Source: Sphingobacterium sp. UBA5670 (lineage in GTDB: Bacteria > Bacteroidota > Bacteroidia > Sphingobacteriales > Sphingobacteriaceae). From it: a stretch of DNA of 51,436 nucleotides. A program made the translations under genes and the position numbers. The stretch lies in the NCBI RefSeq assembly GCF_002420705.1, contig NZ_DIIM01000004.1, positions 119,117 to 170,552 on the forward strand. Direction: 5' to 3'. Of the stretch, positions 45,870 to 51,436 are shown in pieces (positions within the stretch are counted from its first letter, which is position 1; each line of letters starts with the position of its first letter). The notes below the pieces were generated by a model. That model was not told the origin of the DNA. It ran no database searches and worked only from the letters and a program-made list of their open reading frames with translations.

Positions 45870-46640
45870 CTAGATATTTCTGCGGTACCCCAATTCTGCA
45901 CCACCACTTACGGGTAAATTTACACCGGTGATAAAACGTGCTTGGCTAGACAGTAAAAACACACAGGCATCAGCGATCACGTCGCCTTCGGGACAATAAC
46001 CCAGTAAATGAATATCTTTCAAAAAATCAAAAACCTGCGCCGGCCGAGGCTGCTCCAGTGTCCATTTGTTGAGCATAGGTGTCATAACAGCAGCTGGCAT
46101 AACCGAATTAACACGAATACCGACAGCAGCATAGTCTATCGCCATTGATTTTGTGAGTGCGTTGACAGCACCCTTCGTAGCTGCATAGGCTGCGTGATTT
46201 TCCTGACCAATATCCCCTACTAAACTGCTGGTGTTTAGAATGCAGCCGCCCGACTCTTTTAAATAGGGATAGCCATATCTCGTGGTCAATAGGATACTCT
46301 TCATGTTGGTGTCCAGCAACCTGTGCCATTCATCGTCTGTTGTTTCATGCAAAGGCTTTGATGGACTCGCCAGACCAGCATTATTATGGATTGCATCTAT
46401 CCGGCCGAAGATAGCAACAGTCTGCTGAATCGCCAGATCAACCTCTCGAGCCTGCGTCACATCCGCACAGATTCCGATATGCGGCCTACCGATCAATTCG
46501 CTCACTTCACCAACCGACACTTGATCGATGCCAATAAAGGCCACCTTCGCCCCTGCCTTAACATAGGCTTTTACACATTCTAAACCGATTCCGGCACTTC
46601 CGCCGGTGATCAATATAATTTTATCTTCTAAGGTTTTCAC
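45870..46640 (-). CDS. SDR dehydrogenase, probable L-fucose dehydrogenase
   Basis: A 256-residue short-chain dehydrogenase. NAD-binding TGGSAGIGLE (about 12-21), HNNAGLA, catalytic Ser in NTSSLVGDIGQ and YxxxK in YAATKGA are intact. The SSLVGDIGQ segment and the C-terminal VSGGAELGYR closely recall human HSD17B14, an L-fucose dehydrogenase, as I remember it. L-fucose to fuconolactone is thus the best guess; 2-keto-3-deoxy-L-fuconate dehydrogenase, also an SDR, is the alternative. It starts at GTG 46640, with no better ATG. Confidence 0.83.
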   Translation of the reverse strand: MKTLEDKIILITGGSAGIGLECVKAYVKAGAKVAFIGIDQVSVGEVSELIGRPHIGICADVTQAREVDLAIQQTVAIFGRIDAIHNNAGLASPSKPLHETTDDEWHRLLDTNMKSILLTTRYGYPYLKESGGCILNTSSLVGDIGQENHAAYAATKGAVNALTKSMAIDYAAVGIRVNSVMPAAVMTPMLNKWTLEQPRPAQVFDFLKDIHLLGYCPEGDVIADACVFLLSSQARFITGVNLPVSGGAELGYRRNI

Positions 46641-46696
46641 GTTCTATTATTCTTGTCTTTAGCATCAAGTTCCAAAGAATCGGAACATTTAAAAAA

Positions 46697-48340
46697 TCAG
46701 TTGAAAATTACATATAAAATCACGACAATAGCGAGCAGCAATGCCGACAAAATACGGTAATTTCCCATACCAGGCCAAGCTTTACCCCGAAGCGGATCCA
46801 TGGGGTTCTTCCAGTACAAATCCCGACTTTGCACGGTATGCTGCACGGGATACACATACGAGAACAATACCTGAAGTATCATACAGACCAAAAACAAATA
46901 AAAAGCCATCATCATGAAAGGAGTCTGGCCTATCCAGGAATCCGGCATTAGTTTATTCAGTACAAATACAGCAATCCCCAGAACAGATCCGATCCATAAG
47001 GTCAGTTTCGCGGATATTGCTGAAGCTCCTTTCCAAAAGACACCTAAAAGAAATACACAGGTTATGGGTGGAGCAATATGTGCAATTACATCATTTATGC
47101 CATTAAAAATGCTCTCATAGCGATCCAACAACGGCAAAAGTGCTAAGGAAAAGCCCATCGCAATGACTGCGGCAATTTTCCCGATGCGGATCAATTGCTT
47201 ATCGGAAGCGGCAGGCCGCCGCTGTTTGAAAATATCGTAGCTTACCATGGTCGAGATGGAGTTTAAGGCACCCGATATCTGACTCATTAAACCCGATAAA
47301 AGCGCTGCAACCAATACACCGATCAATCCCGAAGGCAGCAGCTGTGTAATCATTAAGGTATAGATACCCTTTGAATTGACATGTCCCTGACTATCCACCC
47401 CCAGACTGCTTAAATCCAACTGCCCTGTTTTAAACAAGGTATACGCAAATAGACCGGGAAGCACAAATATAAAAACAGGCAAAATTTTCAGGAAGCCACA
47501 AAAAAGAGCCCCCACACGCCCGTGATTTTCATCTTTCGCCCCCAAAACACGCTGCACGATCGTCTGATCGGCACACCAGTACCAAATGCCCAGAATCGGA
47601 TAGCCAAATAATACCGCATACCAAGGCATTCCGCTTCCATCGCTGCCGCTGCGGAGCATCGATAGACGATCCAAAGCATTCCCCTTTGACAGTTCAGCTT
47701 TCATTGGCAGCCATCCGCCCATCTTGTCAAAAGCAGCAAAACTGATAATAAAAGCCCCTGCCAGCAATACAATCGTCTGAATAGATTCCGTCACAACAAC
47801 GGCACGCAATCCGCCCAATATTGTATATATTCCGGTAATCATACAGATCACTGTAATACTCAGATACATATTGAATCCAAAAAGCGTACGCAGTACAATT
47901 CCGCCGGCCAACATCGAAAAAGCAATATGAATAACAATTGCCGATAGAATGGAGATAAACGTGAGCCAATCCCGGCTGGCGCGGTCATAGCGTCGTTCCA
48001 GAAAGTCGGGCAAGGTGGCAACACCCGATTTAAGATAAAACGGAACAAAAAACAAGGCCAGTAAAACCAGGGTAAAGGCAGCCATCCATTCAAAGTTGCC
48101 ATTAAGCAGACCTGTATCAAAACCGCTTTGCGCAAGACTGACTAGATGCACCGTTGAGATATTGGTCGCAAACAGCGCCAGCCCAATGGCCGGCCACCGG
48201 AGTGTCTTTCCGGCCAAAAAATACCCTTCAGCGCTTTTTTCCTTCACTTTCTTAAATCGTCCCGATCCAGCCAATACGCCGACAACCAAAATCAACAGTA
48301 TATAAAAAATGGCGATACCTAAATCTAAATTTCCTAACAT
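46697..48340 (-). CDS. Sodium:solute symporter, probable fucose importer
   Basis: A 547-residue SSS-family carrier (SglT-like) with about 14 transmembrane helices. FATNISTVHLVSLAQSGF (about 58-75), GIYTILGGLRAVVVTE and the ALLSGLMSQISGALNS segment correspond to the sodium-binding core of sugar symporters. It sits between the SDR and fuconate dehydratase genes, ten bases from the latter, so it probably carries free L-fucose across the cytoplasmic membrane. Other monosaccharides remain possible. Confidence 0.9.
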   Translation of the reverse strand: MLGNLDLGIAIFYILLILVVGVLAGSGRFKKVKEKSAEGYFLAGKTLRWPAIGLALFATNISTVHLVSLAQSGFDTGLLNGNFEWMAAFTLVLLALFFVPFYLKSGVATLPDFLERRYDRASRDWLTFISILSAIVIHIAFSMLAGGIVLRTLFGFNMYLSITVICMITGIYTILGGLRAVVVTESIQTIVLLAGAFIISFAAFDKMGGWLPMKAELSKGNALDRLSMLRSGSDGSGMPWYAVLFGYPILGIWYWCADQTIVQRVLGAKDENHGRVGALFCGFLKILPVFIFVLPGLFAYTLFKTGQLDLSSLGVDSQGHVNSKGIYTLMITQLLPSGLIGVLVAALLSGLMSQISGALNSISTMVSYDIFKQRRPAASDKQLIRIGKIAAVIAMGFSLALLPLLDRYESIFNGINDVIAHIAPPITCVFLLGVFWKGASAISAKLTLWIGSVLGIAVFVLNKLMPDSWIGQTPFMMMAFYLFLVCMILQVLFSYVYPVQHTVQSRDLYWKNPMDPLRGKAWPGMGNYRILSALLLAIVVILYVIFN

Positions 48341-48349
48341 AACGTCAAC

Positions 48350-49570
48350 TTATAACAAATCACAACTGCTTCCCACATCCATGGGGGTACGGTAAACTCC
48401 ATTCGCTATTGATACGGGATGTACAAAATGAGACTTTAAATGCGGAATATGCTCTAAAAACAAGGCCTCATGCCCAAGGCTGATGTGGTTAAACAAAACA
48501 AGATGCTGATGCAGCTGTCCCATGTCACCGACATGGGGTACAACGGGAATATGATATTTTCGAGCAAGTAAACTCACTGAAATAAACTCGCTCACGCCAC
48601 CGACTCGAACGGCATCCACCTGTACAAATCCTGTGGCATCCATTTGAAGATAATTTTTAAACAGTATGCGGTTCGGTACATGCTCCCCCATAGCCACTTT
48701 AATCGGCGCAATGCGCTCGGCCAATATCTTATGGCCAACAATGTCGTCTGGATGTGTCGGCTCCTCTACCCAAAAAGGGTTCATCTCTTTCAGCTCTTGA
48801 CAGATGGAAAGCGCCTGCGGAAGGGTCCATTGTTGATTTGCATCCAGCATCACTTTAGCTTCATCGCCGGCAACCTCCCGTACGATATGTGCGCGACGGA
48901 TATCGCGCAATGGATCTTCGCTACCCACTTTGAGTTTCATTGCGGAAAAACCATTGTCGATAGCACGCCTACAATTGTCCCGCACTTTTTCATCTGAATA
49001 GTTAAACCAGCCTACCGACGTATCGTAGCCAGCATATCCCCTTTCAATAACCCCAATTCTTTCAGAAGACGTTGAGATATTTGACTCCAGCAAGCTGATG
49101 GCCTCTGCCTTTGTAAACTCATCTTCCAAATAGGAAAGATCCAGCGTATTGACAATCTCTTCGGCGCTGAGATCTGTCAACAGCTTCCACAGCGGAACCC
49201 CTCTCGTTTTAGCCCAAAGATCAAAACACGCATTTGTTACCGAAGCTAAGGCCAAATGAACAATTCCTTTGTGGGGACCCAGCCAACGAAATTGCTGTTC
49301 GTTACTCAACTTATTAAACAAATTACCAAAATCTGCCATCAGATCCTCAATTGGAATACCTTTCAACCGCTCGGCATAAAAAGCTGCGGCGCGACAGACC
49401 AATTCATTTCCTGCACCCAGCGTAAAAGCCAGACCTGTGCCTACGCGCCCCTTATCATCTACCAATCGTGTTACAGCATAAGAATAGACCGGGTCCTTGT
49501 GTATTGCATCGCTGCCCGCACCTTTAGCCAAAGGAAATCTCCGATCCTGAATATCAAACGTCTTTATCAT
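48350..49570 (-). CDS. L-fuconate dehydratase (enolase superfamily)
   Basis: A 406-residue mandelate-racemase-type enolase superfamily enzyme that dehydrates L-fuconate to 2-keto-3-deoxy-L-fuconate. The catalytic set is visible: KxK base in AMKLKVGSEDP, metal ligands D in VMLDANQQW, E in WVEEPTHPDD, E in MGEHVPNR, the Asp-His dyad (QVDAVRVGG and PHVGDMGQ), and E in FLEHIPHL. These signatures fit fuconate dehydratase/ENOSF1 rather than other acid-sugar dehydratases. Neighbouring fucosidase and mutarotase support the substrate. Confidence 0.93.
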   Translation of the reverse strand: MIKTFDIQDRRFPLAKGAGSDAIHKDPVYSYAVTRLVDDKGRVGTGLAFTLGAGNELVCRAAAFYAERLKGIPIEDLMADFGNLFNKLSNEQQFRWLGPHKGIVHLALASVTNACFDLWAKTRGVPLWKLLTDLSAEEIVNTLDLSYLEDEFTKAEAISLLESNISTSSERIGVIERGYAGYDTSVGWFNYSDEKVRDNCRRAIDNGFSAMKLKVGSEDPLRDIRRAHIVREVAGDEAKVMLDANQQWTLPQALSICQELKEMNPFWVEEPTHPDDIVGHKILAERIAPIKVAMGEHVPNRILFKNYLQMDATGFVQVDAVRVGGVSEFISVSLLARKYHIPVVPHVGDMGQLHQHLVLFNHISLGHEALFLEHIPHLKSHFVHPVSIANGVYRTPMDVGSSCDLL

Positions 49571-49617
49571 AAATCTTAACGTACTTATTTTTAATGTTTA
49601 GGTTACTTTATTTTGAA

Positions 49618-50664
49618 CTATAACTTTAATTTTTCCTTTAATTTGAGCAACATGTCAACATCCGAATCTTTTATGCGTCCCATCCGATTGGGACCGACGT
49701 TTAAGATCAGAATATTGTCCTGTGCTGTTGCGGTTTGATAGATCGCCTCCAGTTCTTCCAGCGTTTTATATTTCTTATCCGTGGTATTATAAAACCAGCG
49801 CTCTCCGAGCACTACCGTTGTCTCAAAAGGCATGTAATAGCTATTTCCTTGCGCCATGAAAAGTTTAGGGTCGGGATCTGCCGGAAGATAAGGATCGCCC
49901 AGCCTAAAATCGCTCGGAAAATAGCGTATTGGAAAATAGTTTTGCTGGTCCTTTGGCAGGACAATATGTTTGTCTGTATTCTCAGGAGCTCCAATACTCC
50001 AGTTTATACCCACTTGACATCCAGGAACCTTTTTCTTGATTAAACTGTAGATCTCCTGCACCGGCCATCTGTAATTTTCTTTTTCCCAGCCGCCATCCAG
50101 CCAAAGTTCGACGATGTCTGTATACTTCTTGGTGATATCCACCAGCTCATTGAGTTGGTTCAACATATATTGATTATATGCTGCATCTTCAGACTTGTCT
50201 TTTACCTTGGGGTTCTGCTTTCGGTCCCATAAGGAATAATACAAACCAAGACGAATCCCCTGTTTGGCACATTCTTTAGCCAGCTCTTGCACGACATTTG
50301 TCGTGTTTGACGAACTTGCCACATCGTAATTAGTATACTTACTATCCCATAAACAAAAACCTTCATGATGTTTCGTTACCAAGATCATATACTTCATCCC
50401 CGCAGCCTTTGCCGTCGATACCCATTGTTTAACATCAATGGAAGATGGTGCGTATGAGCTAGCGGGTTTAGACCCATCAGTCCACTCCTGATCATGAAAT
50501 GTATTCATGCCAAAATGAACGAACATACCATATTTTCGGTTGATTTGTTTCCGCTGATAGGCATTAGGTTCCTTGGATGGAACCGGCACAATAGTCTTTA
50601 TCTGGGCACGGAGTGTTGTTCCCCATGCAGCAAGCACCAAACTGAACAATAGTTTTTTATTCAT
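49618..50664 (-). CDS. Secreted GH29 alpha-L-fucosidase, catalytic domain only
   Basis: A 348-residue glycoside hydrolase family 29 enzyme with a signal peptide (about 1-20, ending TLRAQ). GMFVHFGMNTFHDQEW, KYMILVTKHHEGFCLW and LWLDGGW (nucleophile Asp) are the conserved catalytic-barrel segments. The protein stops after the barrel and lacks the C-terminal beta-sandwich of many GH29 enzymes (usually 450 residues or more), placing it among short forms. It would release L-fucose from glycans in the periplasm or outside. Confidence 0.93.
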   Translation of the reverse strand: MNKKLLFSLVLAAWGTTLRAQIKTIVPVPSKEPNAYQRKQINRKYGMFVHFGMNTFHDQEWTDGSKPASSYAPSSIDVKQWVSTAKAAGMKYMILVTKHHEGFCLWDSKYTNYDVASSSNTTNVVQELAKECAKQGIRLGLYYSLWDRKQNPKVKDKSEDAAYNQYMLNQLNELVDITKKYTDIVELWLDGGWEKENYRWPVQEIYSLIKKKVPGCQVGINWSIGAPENTDKHIVLPKDQQNYFPIRYFPSDFRLGDPYLPADPDPKLFMAQGNSYYMPFETTVVLGERWFYNTTDKKYKTLEELEAIYQTATAQDNILILNVGPNRMGRIKDSDVDMLLKLKEKLKL

Positions 50665-50705
50665 GGTTATATTGTTTTGTTAATGACAGAATTCATTCGC
50701 TTACA

Positions 50706-51134
50706 CTAGTCCACATGAAATACCTCGTCCATAGCCGACCATATCTCTCCTTTTTCCTGAGCGTCTGGCAGGGGCAGCTGACAAGGATCGGTCTCTTTCC
50801 ACCAGCGCTGTGTTTCCGGATCATCGGCCATCTTTTGCATATCAAGTTTAAAATCCCGACCTACATATTCGAAATAGCTGAAAAGAAAAAATTTACCGTC
50901 TACCTCTTTCAAAAAAATTGAATAATTGCGAATATGGCATGCTTTAATTTTGCGAAGTACCGCAGGCCAAGCTTCTGCATGAAGATTTTTATAATAAGCT
51001 ACTTTCTCAGCTTTTAATCCTGTTATAGATGCATAGCGAGTTACCCGCGGATTTTTTTCTACCGATCGAAAGGCTGTCGCACACATTACGACGAAAACAA
51101 TCGTGAAGATATAGGGATATAATTTAGGAGACAT
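50706..51134 (-). CDS. Membrane-anchored or secreted RhaM/FucM-like mutarotase
   Basis: A 142-residue protein of the L-rhamnose mutarotase (DUF718) family, which interconverts alpha and beta anomers of 6-deoxy sugars. A hydrophobic N-terminal segment (about 5-22) precedes the domain, suggesting export, unlike the usual cytoplasmic enzyme. The conserved His is in NLHAEAWPAVL, and YFEYVG and RWWKETDPCQ are family segments. First gene of the fucose operon, next to the secreted fucosidase; the likely substrate is free L-fucose before uptake. Confidence 0.87.
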   Translation of the reverse strand: MSPKLYPYIFTIVFVVMCATAFRSVEKNPRVTRYASITGLKAEKVAYYKNLHAEAWPAVLRKIKACHIRNYSIFLKEVDGKFFLFSYFEYVGRDFKLDMQKMADDPETQRWWKETDPCQLPLPDAQEKGEIWSAMDEVFHVD

Positions 51135-51136
51135 AA

Positions 51137-51180
51137 GTTCTAAGCGTTCTTATTTAGTTATGCTAAATTACGCTCAGAAC
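51137..51180. promoter_or_regulatory. Composite dyad at the head of the fucose operon
   Basis: Outer arms GTTCTAAGCG (51137-51146) and CGCTCAGAAC (51171-51180) are inverted with one mismatch, and an inner perfect pair ATTTAG/CTAAAT (51152-51157 with 51163-51168) lies between. It ends two bases before the mutarotase ATG, so it could be an operator or a 5' UTR hairpin that controls translation. Confidence 0.45.
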
Positions 51181-51302
51181 AGCTTTATGACTACTGCTAG
51201 ATTGCCCATTTCTCCCACTATATTAACAGCTTTGCGTGTATTCTTTGATTTTTAGGTCAAAATAAGCTATATTGCTTACTCTTAATTAAAATAACCAAAC
51301 GC

Positions 51303-51436
51303 ATGAAACCTGTTTTTGCAAAAATTCTGGAAGGTGCAGAAATTACGACATTTGCGACAAAAGATGTGCAACGCCCTTTCTTTTCAACGGAGTTCCATTT
51401 TCATAGCGCCTGTCAGATGCCTCTACTTCCAAGGAG
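51303..51436 (+). CDS. Start of a divergent gene, probably an AraC-type regulator
   Basis: The window ends 134 bases into this frame, so only 44 residues are visible. The EFHFHSACQ segment resembles the metal-free cupin opening of AraC-family sugar regulators, and its position divergent from the fucose operon is typical for the local regulator. No HTH domain is in view, so the family call is tentative. Confidence 0.5.
   Translation, partial: MKPVFAKILEGAEITTFATKDVQRPFFSTEFHFHSACQMPLLPR

Noticed and set aside
51400..51436. LYFQG in a shifted frame at the window end, suggesting a frameshift or an engineered protease site
   Set aside because: It is a chance five-residue match; the visible frame from 51303 stays open and the gene is simply cut by the window edge.
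1..51436. CRISPR arrays, prophage, transposases or integrases
   Set aside because: No evenly spaced repeats, phage structural genes or DDE/tyrosine recombinase motifs were seen on either strand.

Overview
The window looks like chromosomal DNA of a Bacteroidota bacterium, most likely of the Sphingobacteriaceae (Sphingobacterium-like). The evidence is indirect: start codons without clear Shine-Dalgarno sequences, a tRNA gene with no encoded CCA, LytTR/LytS-type signalling, a heavy-metal RND pump fused to its outer-membrane factor, a fimbrillin-like lipoprotein, and secreted glycosidases and a sulfatase. The genus is inferred, not proven. No IS element, phage, plasmid origin or CRISPR array was seen.

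Positions 1-7900 are housekeeping: the tail of an unidentified gene, ruvB and a DPM1-like glycosyltransferase; a minus-strand pdxH-nuoC-nuoD cluster without other complex I genes; algH/yqgE; htpG; and tRNA-His. Positions 7900-15400 carry a GH130-type lipoprotein facing a small sugar operon (DeoR regulator, divergent RpiA, Gfo/Idh/MocA oxidoreductase), then a cation diffusion facilitator, a TlpA-like lipoprotein and a secreted two-motif aspartyl protease.

Positions 15400-18600 are a copper locus (small HMA protein, CopA ATPase, an 86-residue unknown). Positions 18600-24700 hold the most novel content: a compact ribosomal peptide (RiPP) locus. It has a 47-residue precursor candidate with a nisin-like FxLD leader motif, a stem-loop, a stand-alone receiver protein and a full-length LanB dehydratase, followed head-on by a LytTR regulator and LytS-type kinase. 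No LanC cyclase, transporter or protease is present. The likely core peptide has Ser and Thr but no Cys, so the product may be a dehydrated, ring-free peptide. An extra 46-residue reading frame lies just upstream.

Positions 24700-33900 are mixed accessory genes: DinB, OsmC, two MFS exporters, pirin, GNAT, sulfatase, a GIY-YIG nuclease and small unknowns. Positions 33900-42100 form a minus-strand metal-efflux operon: a Cys-rich small protein, CzcA fused to a CzcC-like outer-membrane factor, CzcB and a Zn/Cd-type P-ATPase. Positions 42600-44500 contain a fimbrillin-like lipoprotein and a 56-residue partner peptide.

Positions 44600-51436 are an L-fucose operon: secreted mutarotase, secreted GH29 fucosidase, L-fuconate dehydratase, sodium:solute symporter, SDR dehydrogenase close to L-fucose dehydrogenases, and an FMN L-lactate dehydrogenase-like enzyme, with a divergent gene start, probably its regulator, cut by the window end. 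Together they fit the non-phosphorylated route from L-fucose to pyruvate plus L-lactate, although the lactonase and diketo-acid hydrolase are not in the window.
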